64,000 bases of DNA from Diospyros lotus (GCF_014633365.1 NC_068350.1:27581119-27645118), one strand, 5' to 3'; positions 35,175 through 47,527 are shown, counted from the first letter of the stretch. Numbers and translations: made by a program. Notes: a model not told the origin generated them from the letters alone.

Positions 35175-37055
35175 TGCAATACCCAAAAATTTGTAAGCTA
35201 TTTTTATTAATTAAATGAAGCATTTTCCTGATTTTCTTTAGGTTCTCGAAGACTCGGGAATTTGTGAGATTCAAGGATCTTTAGGGGACCTAAGTGCAAT
35301 GGACTTCAAAGTTTATTTAAACCTAACTTTGGGTTTCCAAAAGTTATCAAAAGTGGCTATGGATTTCAAACCCAAATTAAATCAAACTTGGGACACATGG
35401 CAACTCTTCATTTGCTATTTGAAATAAAAATCAAAAGTAATGATTAAGCACCAATCTCGAGGGACACGTGGCGTCGTAGGATGGAAGCAATGATGAAGGC
35501 TCATATCTCGAAGGACACATGGAATAGTAGGAAGAAAGTAATGATGATAGCTCATATCTCGAGGACACGTGGCACCGTAGGATGAAAGCAATCATTATGG
35601 CTCAAATCTCCATGACATGTGAAAATTCATTCGTCGAAGGGTTTAAATTGTCATGATGAGGCTCATATCTTAAGAGCCACTTGTCACAATGGGAAGAAAG
35701 CAATAATTATGGTGCAAATCTCAAGTGCCAAGTGTCACCATCTTAGAAAGCCAAGTGTCCCAATCTTATGGATTTAAGGGCTCTATATAAGCATGCTTTG
35801 GGTTGGGTTTTTGGCCACTAAATTAAGGAGGTAAGTTGCTTATAAAAGAGGGGAAACTCTGCTAGAAAGAAAGGAAGGAAACTCTGCCCGAGTATGAGCC
35901 GAAAGTAAGCCGTCAGAAGATACGAGCCTGCCTTGAAATCAATGCAAATAGTAACCAAATCTGAAAGGTGAGCTCATTTTTTTCTATAATCATGTAGAAC
36001 ATCGAAAGAGGAGTCCATAGATTCAAACGACACTCGAATCGGAGTTAAAATGAGAGAGTTATGGTCGTTTTAATTTTCGAAGTCCGAAGTCCGTCTGATG
36101 TGTGCGCCACACGCACCCAGTAGAGCTGCGCGTCCAGGCGCGTGGCAGCCCTTTGTGGCCGCGCATGTGGGCGCGTGAGAGGCCTTCTAGACTTGAAATG
36201 TTTCACGCAACCTCCTATTTTTAGTGGCTACTTACCTATCTAAAAATATTTTAGGATTGGATACAAAAAGGTCTCAGTTTTTATAAAACAGTCTACTTGG
36301 AGTGACGTTCGATTCTAAATTTGTGCAACCTAGAAGTGTGAAGCTTTGGTGAGTGGTTTATGCATCTATTTGGTACATATTGATCATGTTTGCTTACATT
36401 TTTGTGAGGCTTGTGGTTGCATCTCACTTTTCCTTATGTTTCATGCATACTTTTCTTATATTCATTCTGCTTCGTTGCATTTGTGGTTGTGGCAAGTCCG
36501 GGGGGCTGACATGTACGGTCGGGGACCGTGAAATGGATTTGGTGTGTTGGACATGTCGGCGCGGGGCTGATTGCAACACCATGGCATGGGCTTCCATAGA
36601 AGGGGAGAAATTGCATAGCATCTCATTTTTTTTTGGCTTGTTCATACATTTATTTCTTCATTTCACAAACCACCTCACTTAGATATAGCTATTTAACTTG
36701 AGTGTTCATACTCCTGGGATATTTGACGTCCTAGGTAAGTTTGACTTTACAGGTACCCCGAGCTCAAGTTCCGGAAAAAGCAAGAAAATGGTAGATGTTT
36801 AGATCATTGTACTTTAGTTTTTAATACTGTGTGCAAGTTACCTGTTGTAATATGATTGGCAGCTAGATTACTTAAATTAGATTATGTACCAGACTTGTAT
36901 TTTGTGGTTGTATTATAGTGTTGTACGAAGTCTATATAATAATCTAGTAGGAATCCTACTACTTCAGGTTCGATCCTAGCTTTCGTATATCAGGATTCCT
37001 TTAACACCCCAGATATGATTATGAGCCTTATGGTTTCAGAAGCGGGGGTGTTACA
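35175..37055 (+). mobile_element. Solo LTR, family X, direct repeat CATATG
   Basis: An 1881-bp LTR runs from TGCAATACCCAAAAATTTG to AGCGGGGGTGTTACA and is flanked by CATATG on both sides (35169-35174 and 37056-37061); one base may be chance because the target is an AT-repeat tract. TATA is at 35783-35790 (CTATATAA). Upstream of it are tandem units with ACACGTGGC (35464-35472 and 35575-35583). It inserted in or beside the TA-rich promoter tract of the Y LTR. Confidence 0.88.
35455..35760 (+). repeat. Degenerate tandem units with ABRE/G-box cores in LTR U3
   Basis: About five diverged units of 50-60 bp, each with a phrase like CTCATATCTCGAGGACACGTGGC followed by GGATGAAAGCAATGAT. Two units keep a perfect ACACGTGGC. 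In plants ACGTGGC is the core bound by bZIP factors of the ABF/AREB group. The array ends about 25 bp before the TATA box. Confidence 0.75.
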
Positions 37056-38972
37056 CATATGTGTGTGCGCGCGCGCATTGGATGCGTTACAATGGCCTTT
37101 TCTTTGGATTCGAAACAGAGGAAGAGATCGAGAGAGAGCTTGCGAGAAGGAGAATCAGATCGAGAGAATGGAAGAGAGGTCGTAGGAGAGAGAGAGAGAG
37201 CAATGAGGGAGAGGGACGATCGGCAATGGCAGTAGCTGCCATGGCCGACGATGAAGCGAGCAGCAAGCGAGGGAGGCTGGCAGCAGCAGCGTGGAACGTC
37301 CAGCGGCGGCAAACGATGTTTAGAAGCCACTTTGAGCAGATGATGGTGGCGGGAGGCAGCGGGAGGCGCTGCAGTTGCAGCAGCAGCAGCAATAGCGCGC
37401 AGTTGGTTACGCATGAAAGGTCGAGCCGGCGTGGTTCGCGATGGTCGACGACGATAACAGGGCAGTCGGTGACAGTTGGCGGTGGTGCTAGTAGTGCTAA
37501 GGGCCAGCAAATGTGAGGTGGCAAGCCAGAGGCTGGTGTGTGCGGGAGCAGCATTGCGAGGAAGAAGAAGCCGCGAAGAAGAAGGAGAAATGAGGGGAAA
37601 ATAAAATAAAGGGGAAATGGAGAAAATAAGGAAAAAAATAGCTAGAAAATTCCAAAAATTTGGAAAAAAACTCTGAAAATTAAATTAGGGCTCGAGGAGC
37701 ATGTTGGAAGCCTAGAAATGGAAATTTGGGCAAGATGTGGTAGCTCGGGAGGCAATGCCAGTATGGTCAAAATTTCTCCTTCAAAATGAGTAAAGGTAAA
37801 TTAATAATTTCTTTTCATTTAATTTGCATTATGTGAGATGTTGTGGAATAATATAATGTGAAGAGTTGGTTGGGATTATGCCCACGGTTGGGGTTTATTG
37901 GAAGTTATTGATGGGTGATTTTGCGGTTTATAGCAAAAACATAAATCTTGATTTAAATTTTGTTATTGGGTTTTGTGATTTGCGTTTAGGGTTGATCGAG
38001 GAGGCGGTGATCCTAGAAGAGTTAGAAGTTCGGGCTAGCGTTCTCGCCCATGGCAGAGATAAGATTTCGAGCCAGGTAAGGGACGACCCCAATGGTGGTG
38101 GCCATGTGAATGTTTGGTGATATGGTTAAATATATGTTGTGTGCAGTGGTGTGCTGTGCATGTTCTATAGGTAGTCTAGTGGAGTCCTATGGCCATGGGA
38201 AAGACTAGATGCATGCTAGGGATAATATGGGAGGTAAGTACTTCGAATAAGTAGGTTCGGAGAGCAGTGGTGCCTCGTCAGTCATGCATATTTATTTTTC
38301 ATTGCATTGCATATATTATCTTGTTTACATTCATTTGCACCCTTACTAAGTCATTGTGACTCATGAGGTTTTACCTCGTGTTGTAGATGTTGCGAGTCTA
38401 GATGCAAGCAGGGATTATATCGGGAGGTTGAAGTGGCAACTAGCATTGTTGCCGCATTGTAATTTGTATTATCTCCTGTATATATTCATGTGATGGCATG
38501 TATATATATGTCCTTGTGGGTGAATGTGTATGTTGTTGGGCGCTGGATGGTATCCCGTTTTTTGTAATCGGTATAATGTAGTATTGATTGTGTAGACTTC
38601 TGGTTGATAATGGCTTATTTGGTGGAGCCAAGTTTAGGATTAGGTAAGGATCAAAGAGGTACTTCCCATAAACCCCCAGTACTCAATAGACATTTAATGT
38701 GCTAGTTTTGTGCCTGGGTCACCTTTGGCTTGTGATAAAACGAGTTGAAGAAAGGTGAAACTCACTCGGGTTTCGCTTCCCGTCCTACTGTGGTTCTTAA
38801 ATTGTTTTGGGACTGACTCCTTGAGTGGAGCGAAGGGAAGGACGAATCTTAGTCCCCACTTAGAACGTTTTTCGATAAAACATAGTCTATCTCTTCATTA
38901 GTTGGTGTTGTGCGTAAATAATCTGGACAATTATTCACCAGTAGCACTCGTGGGTGGGAGCAGGCTGTTACA

Positions 38973-40375
38973 CATATATATATTATTTGCATAACCATGA
39001 ACTTCCACTAACCTATATGCATGCATATGAAATGCAAGCAGAGGAATTGAAAGAAAGGTGGATTATCTCATCAAATTATTGCATTTGTCTAGAAAAGCTA
39101 GCCTTCCTTTATGGAAAAAATTCTGGAACTGGCAAATTGATTTTCAAGATTTCAAATCCGGTAGGCTTTAAATCTACATATCATCTATCTCATGCATATG
39201 AATGTGGTGAGCTCGACCTTAGAAGATTCTTGTGGAAGCTTAGCTTGGAAACTGAGGAAGCCAACAGATTGGAAAAGAGGAAACTCGATGACAGATTTGA
39301 AGGCGACGATGATTGATTTTTGCAAAAATCCAACAACAAATCGAAGAAAACCGAGAAGGCAACAACAGATCTGAAGAGACAAGACCCGCAAGAGACTGTC
39401 TAGCGGATGATGACCGCGGAAGACCAACAGCAGCGGGAGACCTTTCGGCGACGAAGGCGAGAGACTGTCCAATGAACGGCGGCGGCGAAATTGACGGGAG
39501 CAGCAAAACAAAAAAGAAAAAGAAAGATGAAAAGTGAAAAAAGAAATCGAAAATTAATTTTTGGAAATTCGAAATCACTCAGAATAGCAAAATAGTTGGT
39601 TGGAGAACAAAAATTACCTATGGAAGAACGAGAATAGCTCATTCTAGAACAAAAAACACACTAAGAAAGGACTAAATGCAAAAGTTTGGGCACTTGGTAA
39701 AAAATTTCTACACACAAAAGCCTGGAAGGATGAATAAATAAACAACCTTGAAGGCAAGAAACATAAGAAGTGCAAGAAGAGAACGAAAGTTCTTATTAAT
39801 GAAACGGGAATCTAAGAAGCACATTTTACCATTTGAACTTCTCAAGCCCTCAAAAGAAATCAAAACACTAGAATACACTACAAGACGATAAATGCATGAA
39901 AAAAGTCAAGAGTTATCGTCCATAATGTTGGCAACATGTACAAACAACACTAGGGAGCTATGTTGCAAGACGTCCCTACAATCGACCCAACCTCACCGAC
40001 GTTACCACCTCAAGGCAATTTGACATGTGCCTTATCTACCCCAAGGCTAAGAGTCGAGCAACGCTCCACCTAAGCTCTGTTTCTCTTTAACGATTCTGAC
40101 TAATGAATGACATATGACCCAATGTGGGCTCTCAAAACCCAATCTTGATTAGCAAACTTGCCAAAAACCTAGCCTTCCCCTATGCTCAAATTGGGGAGCC
40201 AACGACACTATTCTCAAATGACAGTGTAAAGTATGTTGTGAATTAAAGCCTTTTTCACACTTAAAAAATAAAAACTTAAATCAAAAGGAATTAAAAAATG
40301 CACACACAGCGATATATAGTGTTCAGCTTATGCACAGTCCACTACATTGGTTTCTTACTAAAAATTTAGTTAAAC
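38973..40375. other. Intergenic DNA, no gene recognised
   Basis: Unassigned sequence between the Y LTR and the Tat LTR. Frames of 60-120 codons near 38954-39540 occur on both strands and overlap each other. None shows a domain, and they read as purine-rich chance frames. A GAGAC-rich part (39375-39475) loosely recalls 32150-32460. Confidence 0.5.
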
Positions 40376-43227
40376 TGTTGTGGGGTGCCCTAGAAAATCC
40401 TAAGTTCTAAAATAAAAAAATATCTCATTAAAGTCCAAAGACCCCGAAAAGTCTCTGGGGTGACAGTCCGCCAAGGCTTTCAGAGGATCCTTAGGATGGT
40501 CTGGCCTTCTAATTTGCATCGCCCGAAGACTCCCCCAGAGTCTTTCGGACCCAAGTTACCTGGTGGCCCTAGAGAGCTCTTCAGGTCCACCCAAAGACAT
40601 TCATCAAAGCACCTTATAACATCCCATATTTTTGTAAATCTCATAATTTTGGAGATAAATAGTAGTTATTGATTTCGGTATTTGGGGTCATTATGGAATA
40701 TTTGAGAAAATAGGCAATTAATTATTTTATTTGAGAATATTTTAGAAATTGAAGAGAATATCTCTTTTTCATTTTTGATGTAATTGGCTTTGAAAATTGA
40801 AGGAATATAAATGATGACCCTTGGAAATTGAAGGAATAAGCATGATGATATTCCTCCAAACTTTGCAGAGAATAAATTGGGTGAAGTATAATAAATTGAG
40901 TATAAATAGAGAAGAAGGCATGAGATTGGTGAGAGTCTCGAGATGGGGCTAATGATGCTAGAAGCAGTTAAACCAATTATGGAATAATTTGTGTATAAGC
41001 CCGAATGGATATTGGTACCGAATGGTCTAGGAGGCCTCCGGGAAGCTAAGGGGACCCTAAAGGTGCTTCGATTTTGCCATTTAGGCAACCCTGAAGTATT
41101 TTCGAGTGGAATAAAGATTCTGTGTAGGCGCACGGATGAAATCGACCTTTATTAAGTAAACCTTGAATTATTAATCTTGGAATTTCGATATTTTAATCTA
41201 AATAAAATTGATATTAAGGATGTAATTGTAATGTGAAAGGTTGAAGTAAGAGTATGAATATAATTTATGAATTTATATGCAATTTTTATTATATTATAAA
41301 TTATATGTGTGCATGTGTAGTGAGATATATGGTATATGGGTGTGCAAGTAAGTTTTATAATATGTATATGTATGCATGGCTAAGTCTGTGGGTGAATTCA
41401 ATGGGTTCACTTGAGGAGTATTATATAATATACTATATAATGCAAACACTCTTGGAACTTGAGGAGAAAATGAATGATGGACTGCCAAATGATGCCTAGA
41501 AAATTAAAAGAATAAAATGATGATGTTTTGCATAGGCATAATTAGTCTTGTGTCTTGTGAGAATAAAACAGTGGATGAGACCATGGATTTGGATGTGAAA
41601 ACAAGGGGCAGTTGAGGCTATAAATAGGTGGGCATGAGAGTAAAATGGAAGGCATGAAGTAAGCGAAGCAAGAGAGGTGGCTGAGAGCTTGGAAAGGAAT
41701 TTTCGACAATGAGGTATATTAATATCAAAACTAATTTATAGTTAAGCTAGTTGCTTAGTAAATTAACTTAGTAAAATAATTTAGTGGTATTTATGGGAGG
41801 ATTTTAGTAGAATGGTTGCCATGGATTTATTTAATTAATTTTGTTATATATATAGGGATTTTGAGTGCGTCAACGATACAAACTATCAGGTGGCACGTTT
41901 CTCGAGGTAAGGGTTTAATATGTTCTGTGTGTAAATTACTTTTGTAATGGCTTGCATAAGATGTTGAGGGAGTGTCTAGGCATGAGGCTGTGGATTTATG
42001 ACTGTGGGAGTCTCGAGATAAGGTCTTGGAGGAAACCAGTAGAGGTCACCTAGAGCCCGAGATAGGTGCGGTGGACGGGCTTGCATGCATGTTGCACTTC
42101 ATATTTATCTATGATGTCATGCTAAATAATTTACTGCATTACATATTACCTTTACTGAGTCTCAGAACTCACCCCTTCATTCCCTCTAATCACACAGATA
42201 GCTCGGGACCCAATAAGGGAAATGCGATATATGCCGAATACCAGCTGAATGATGAGAATGGCAACCCATGATGGGAATGCGGCCTAGTAACTCGTGTCTG
42301 TCATGTGATTATTTTGTGGTTGTGTTGAACGCTGTTTATATTTCCCAGTTGGACTTGTTACTTTTAATGAGTACTTTGTGAGTAAGTTGTGATATACCCT
42401 AATTGTAGTTTATTAATTTGCTTTTAAGGCTCGGGTCAGATTCGAGACTCGAGTGTCCTTCTGCTGCAAATGAGTCTTAGACCTCGAGTTCTCGATGACC
42501 GGAGGCGGTGAAGCCTGAACCCCACCCAGGGTGCTCACCTTATTTTCATTTCCCCTGTTGTTAGGGCATAGTCGGCCTCCGAAGTAGGACCTATTGGTGT
42601 AACCTTGTGTTACGGTGACACCCGGTAGTGGGGACGGGGCGTCACACACCTTCACCCAAAGACATCTCTAGGCCCTCTGGCATCACCCGATGCATCTCCC
42701 GAAAGAGTTTGAAGACTTATCTGTGGACCCCACCAACCGTCTATAAATACTTGCCTCCTCCATAGCAAAAGGATCATTTTAGACCCTTACCCTCTCTCAT
42801 TCTAAGACGCACCCGCAGTACTCTTACCCTACACTACCCTTTGGGACACCGAAAGACCCTTTAAGATGCACAACATACACACTTTTTCATGCTCTTACAT
42901 AAAGATCATGGACTACATTGTTAGACTTAGGCATTGGCGGGCCCACATAGGGAAGATCCTTTCGTGCTTTTTTGACGTCCATTGTGATTACAGGCTCAAC
43001 CAAGATACCTAAAGACCCACTACAAACTTCCCCGGAGACCCTTTGGGACCTTCCTGTCCTTAGTCCCTCGAAGACTCTCCTGGTGTTGACGGTCCCTTGA
43101 GACCCTCATCTAGGTCCCTAACCCAATGGATTTTGCTAGTAGCATCTCAAACCCCTCTAACTCATTGAATGGCTCAGTTTTGTCTGTATTCAAGACAAAT
43201 AAATTTAATTGATGTAGTTTGGCAACA
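40376..43227 (+). mobile_element. Tat-like 5' LTR with nested Y-like LTR
   Basis: Starts TGTTGTGGGGTGCCC and ends GTTTGGCAACA, immediately before a PBS. Without the nested LTR and one TSD copy it is 815 bp, matching the 814-bp LTR at 26482-27295. TATA is at 42742-42749 (TATAAATA), then a C-rich transcribed part. Interior continues at 43228 in plus orientation. Confidence 0.8.
40615..42646 (+). mobile_element. Solo LTR, Y-like, TSD CACCT, mutated first dinucleotide
   Basis: A 2032-bp LTR is flanked by perfect CACCT duplications (40610-40614 and 42647-42651). The 3' end is GGGGCGTCACA. The 5' end reads TATAACATCCC where relatives have TGTAACACCC, a G-to-A change at the terminal TG. The middle shares GAGATTGGTGAGAGTCTCGA and GTGTATAAGCCCGAATGG with the Y LTRs. 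Confidence 0.88.
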
Positions 43228-43230
43228 ATT

Positions 43231-43247
43231 TGGCATCGTCTTTGGGA
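43231..43247 (+). other. Primer-binding site of the Tat-like element
   Basis: TGGCATCGTCTTTGGGA lies three bases after the LTR end and is a diverged form of the Tat-type TGGCGCCGTCTGTGGGA site. It confirms the 5' LTR assignment of 40376-43227. Confidence 0.8.
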
Positions 43248-44277
43248 AAATGGAAAAAGGTCATTGTAACACCCCCTCTCCTAGAACTGCCCGAGAAGAG
43301 GTGCTACGGGGAAAATAAGATAAACTAACTGATATACTGAAATCTGATACCATGACTGAACATCTCAATCAACTAGAATAAAAACTCTGAGTCAATACAA
43401 ACTGAAAAGCACAAACTCTATCTAAGGGACAATCCCTCAACTAAAATATAAAATAGATCTAATCTAAGAAAACTCTATAGAACTCAACAGACTCCCAGAC
43501 ATCTTTTATCTTGAGTGGCTTCACGTACACACACTATAGACCACTGTTGCTAGGCCCCATATCTGGTACTCTCCTGCTAGAACCTGGAGGGGTGAAGAGT
43601 ACAAGGTGAGCTACAAAAGCTCAGCAAGTAATAAGCTGGAAAGAATACTGAAGCTGAATCGAAGAATATCGATACTGATAAATAACTTACTGAACTTGTA
43701 CTGTATATTCACTATCTGAATTGCATTTATAAAAATGTAATGCACATAAACTGTAAACTAAATGCAGGTATGCAACTTTGGCTCATAGGCCCACATAATC
43801 TGATAATACATACATGTTTGAACTGAAACCTGCATACATAAAAACTGTAAGCACATACTATGGGCAAAGCCCCTAGCCCCCTGGTTGCCACCAGGCGAGC
43901 AACTCATAAACTGAGCTGAAACTGAAATTGATGGGATCCCCGCGGACAAGCCGCCTGGCACGCATAATGCAATGCAATGCTCACATAAATGCTAGCACAC
44001 GATATGTAGTGCTCCATATAAAGTCATGCTCAATGCTCATACCAAAATGTATGCACTTATCTCACAAAATAATGCTGGTCATGTCAAAATAAAATAATGC
44101 TGAACATGATATGATCTTCATCTAATATTGGAATACAAAGATTCTATGAATTATGATTTATGGTATGGTTATGATTAACTTGTCATGTTCTGGCTTATGA
44201 ATTCAATGTTGGAAGGTATTGAATACATTAATTGAATTAAACTTGAATTAGGACTCACTGGAAGCTAAATTGGATTT

Positions 44278-44640
44278 CTGGAAAAGTCATATAGATATCA
44301 GGAAGGATATCCGGATATGATGAAAGACATCAGAATATGAAGAAGGCTCATTCGGATACACTGACATTCAAAGCAGAAGTTATTCGGATATGCTGGGAAG
44401 TATTCGGATATGAACTAGGACATCCGGATTTGATTCTGGTCATTCGGATATCTCACTGATGCGTTCGGATATAACTGGGGACTATTTGAATGAAAAATTC
44501 AACTTTTGAGGGAGGCATCCAGATATCAAGTGAGACATCCGGATATTATCTTGACCTTTCTAGATATATAAACAAACCATTCGGATATCATACTCGAAGA
44601 ACTTTAGATACATCCGAATAAGATACAAGGTATCTGGATA
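44278..44640 (-). repeat. Interspersed ATTCGGATAT motif block
   Basis: About fifteen degenerate copies of ATTCGGATAT/ATCCGGATAT spaced roughly 20-30 bp apart in otherwise variable sequence. The palindromic core ATCCGGAT appears several times. The counterpart is the ATCCGAATG block at 13480-14290. Confidence 0.8.
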
Positions 44641-44650
44641 TTAGAACTTA

Positions 44651-45190
44651 GAGTAATAGAACTTGCAATCCAAAATGGATAAGGATTAATAGAACTTGCA
44701 ATCCAAAATGGATAAGAATTAATGGAACTTGCAATCCAAAAAGCATAAGGATTAATAGAACTTGTAATCCAAAATGGATAAGGATTAATAGAACTTGCAA
44801 TCCAAAATGGATAAGAATTAATGGAACTTGCAATCCAAAAAGGATAAGGATTAATAGAACTTGCAATCCAAAATGGATAAGGATTAATGGAACTTGCAAT
44901 CCAAAATAGATAAGGATTAATAAAACTTGCAATCCAAAATGGATAAGGATTAATGGAACTTGCAATCCAAAATGGATGAGGATTAATGGAACTTGCAATC
45001 CAAAATGGATGAGGATTAATCGAACTTGCAATCCAAAATTGATAAGGATTAATAGAACTTGCAATCCAAAATGGATCAGGATTAATGGAACTTGCAATCC
45101 AAAATGGATGAGGATTAATAGAACTTTCAATCCAAAATGGATCAGGATTAATAGAACTTGCAATCCAAAATAGATAAGGATTAATGAAAC
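44651..45190 (-). repeat. 33-bp minisatellite, about 16 units
   Basis: Units of 33 bp of the type GGATTAATAGAACTTGCAATCC plus AAAATGGATAA repeat about sixteen times with few substitutions. Because 33 is a multiple of three, the array stays open as a 171-codon frame on the minus strand with an 11-residue repeat (LQVLLILIHFG) and as shorter plus frames. These are by-products, not genes. Confidence 0.93.
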
Positions 45191-45922
45191 TTGCTCATAA
45201 CTTCACTATTATACGCATATATATATATATACGTCTCTGCTTACTGATATAAAATCTAAGAACTCAATGAAAAATTGGAATAATCTGAAAAACTGATATG
45301 AACCTGTAATGGAAGGGATTACAGGAAGAATACTTGCCTGATAGAACTCTCTAATCGAACCCTGGAACGATCCTAAAGACTCTAACAAGCCTCTGTTATC
45401 TCTTGGCCTTTATGTTCTTCATAGGGCGTGAAGAAAAGCTAAGCTAATGGGCTCTATATATAGACATAAATTCCTAGATCACACTTCTTCTACAACTTGG
45501 ATTCCTTCTCCAAATCTAACTAGGAGACTCTCAATCCAAATCCATCTCATACATGGATTCTCATTCTCCTTTAAATACATAATCTCACTTAATTAATAAT
45601 AATACAAAAATTATTATTAAAACTCTCAAATAATAATAAAACTCCAAAATTACCTTCATGCCCTTGCATTTAATTTCCATAAAATAAATGTCATTTAAAT
45701 GCTATTTAAATACTATTCTCTCAATTAAAAATCTAAATTGCCACCTTGGCAAATTCCTTTAACTCCAGCATTAAAAAGAGATAAATGCTATTCTTTTCCT
45801 TCAAAATCTCTAAATTGCCACATTAAATAATTAATTGACAAAATCTCTTAATCAATACTTCAATAATTAATTAAATAATTCCTAAATAAATATTGGGCCC
45901 TCTAATGGGTCGTTACAGTCAT

Positions 45923-46958
45923 CCTCCTTCACGACGACTACCAGGGTCATTTGTGTGAAGATGTTGCTTCAACATTCTTACTATAACAGCTTGTGGTACC
46001 TCCCTATGAATCATGCCCCAAATCCTCTAGGGAGGCACTGGGGAGCTTTTTGTGAGGTTTTTCTCCTACTATTATGAAGCTGCCAAGGCTTTTCCCCTAC
46101 TATTATGCCTTCCATTGGGGGAAAAGCATACCTCCCCATCTTGTATCTAGTATGTTCTTCAAAGCAAGGAACCAGGCTAGGAAAGTTCCAAGGTTGGGAG
46201 TTAAACCCCTCATGCATGTCCTTCTTAAGCGAGTATGCGATGGCAAGGTTAATAACTCCTTAATCATGCCAGCCCTTGAAGGAGAGCAAACCCTGAAGTC
46301 GTTCAAAAGTGGAGCGGCTCCTTCCTTTGTGACGCTTGGGTCGATCGGTTTCTTAGGTCCATCCTATCCCAACCCAAGCTCATCAAAGTACCTTAGGCTT
46401 ATTGATTTCATCAAATATGCCTTTCCCCATGCACAAAGGGACTCTTGAGCAAAAGGAGGCCTACCTATTCAAGTAGAGGTAGGAGATGGGGAGCTGCGCA
46501 AAGTGCTAACAAGAGGAGATTAATTATTAGCACTCTTTGCAGCAACTTATTTTTGCAATCACTCCTGGACTACCATATTAAATGCCCCTTTTGCTGAAAG
46601 ATGTTTGGCGCTCAACATAAATCCTTTAACTCAACAAGGGCAAGATAGCGTAATCAGCTACAATGACAGTTTCTCATGACCTCAGCCATGGGTATTTCAA
46701 AGGCAAAAGGCCGAGCAACATTATATTGATTGCTTCACGAGCACCATTCTTGAACAGTTGGAAACAATTTACACTTTTCTAGAAGACAATGAGTTCGTGA
46801 TGTAAGCGGGAAGCCCTCAAGCAAAGACATTGCTAACTTGAAACTAACTCCTTGTAAATTGTGAAAGTAGGTGCATGTATTGAACCGCACAAACAAAATG
46901 CATTTGTAAACCAAAAAGAAAAAAAGAGGTATAGGATAACCCATATATGTGTGTGCTT
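45923..46958 (+). mobile_element. Tat-like element interior, decayed
   Basis: Continuation of the Tat interior after the minus solo LTR. A 124-codon frame (46074-46448) and its antisense shadows show no recognisable gag motif. No domain could be assigned, and the frame is recorded only as unexplained. The stretch ends where the LTR of the second Tat-like element begins. Confidence 0.45.
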
Positions 46959-47525
46959 TGTTTTGCTACAAAAGAAGACTAAGATTCTGACATGGTTCAC
47001 ACTAAGGAGCCAATGGGATGGAAACTGGACCGTCTAGGCCCAATCTTGGTCTATCTCTTAGCCCAAATCTCGACCCATCTCTTGGCCCAATCTCAACCCA
47101 TCTCTTGGTCCCGCGCTAGCCTGTCACAGCATCATTGCAACCCCCACTGGGTATCGGCACGACCGCCTTAGATCCCATCCTCATTAATGGCCGATCCCAT
47201 CCACATTAATAGGGGTCCCATCGCCACCAAGCTGCTACCTAGGAACCTCCACCGACGCCGAATACTCAGTCTCATCACCTGTAGATGCACGACGCATGTA
47301 TGCAGGAAGACATCTCCTCCTCCTATATCAGTTAGCTCTCTTCAGAGCCAAGGTATGTTCTGCCCTCTAACCTACTGATACACTTTCATTTTCGTACTCT
47401 CTTACTCACTCGAGCATCGAAGTGATTGCAGGTGCCATCCGCCCCCCAGACGGACTCGTCGTCGAAGCCCGCACCCTGCCGTTGCGATCTCGCCTCCAGT
47501 GTTCCCTTTAGTTAAGAAAGGAACA
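46959..47525 (+). mobile_element. Second Tat-like element, 5' LTR (start approximate)
   Basis: The right end AAGAAAGGAACA lies two bases before a strong PBS. The left end is taken at TGTTTTGCTACAAAAG near 46959 but has no verified target duplication. Short imperfect repeats with CCCATCTCTTGG occur at 47040-47110. The LTR would be about 570 bp. Confidence 0.55.
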
Positions 47526-47527
47526 TC

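Larger units (their letters stand above)
34505..38972 (+). mobile_element. Solo LTR, family Y, TSD CATAT, with nested X LTR
   Basis: Starts TGTAACACCCTGTATTACCG and ends GGAGCAGGCTGTTACA, with perfect CATAT duplications at 34500-34504 and 38973-38977. Removing the X LTR and one TSD copy leaves 2581 bp, close to the 2624-bp Y LTR at 56107. Shared landmarks include CTCGGGACTTGGATGTC, GAGCGTCTCGAGGTGA and the 3' block with GTGGGAGC. The R/U5 part (37060-37560) is GC-rich, rich in CAG/GGC repeats. ORFs of 150-160 codons on both strands there are low-complexity and not genes. Confidence 0.92.
43265..45917 (-). mobile_element. Solo LTR, family V-like, minus strand, TSD GTCAT
   Basis: A 2653-bp LTR bounded by TGTAACACCCCCTCTCC and TAATGGGTCGTTACA in plus coordinates has perfect GTCAT duplications (43260-43264 and 45918-45922). 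On the minus strand it starts TGTAACGACCCATTAGAGG, with a TATA box (CTATATATAGAGC) near 45451-45463. It carries a 33-bp minisatellite and a block of ATTCGGATAT motifs, the latter shared in the same LTR orientation with 13452-14290. It splits the leader of the Tat element only 17 bp after its PBS. Confidence 0.93.

Noticed and set aside
37028..37554. Overlapping 151-160-codon ORFs on both strands, Arg/Ser/Ala rich
   Set aside because: GC-rich leader of a Y-family LTR; similar chance frames occur at the same place in the Y LTR at 56850-57350 but with different sequence, and no domain is present.
44648..45173. A 171-residue minus-strand ORF and a 65-residue plus-strand ORF with repeated peptides
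   Set aside because: They are translations of a 33-bp minisatellite and stay open only because 33 is divisible by three; no start context or domain supports a gene.
46074..46448. 124-codon plus-strand ORF as a host gene
   Set aside because: It lies inside a Tat element interior, shows no known motif and has overlapping antisense frames; kept only as decayed element DNA.
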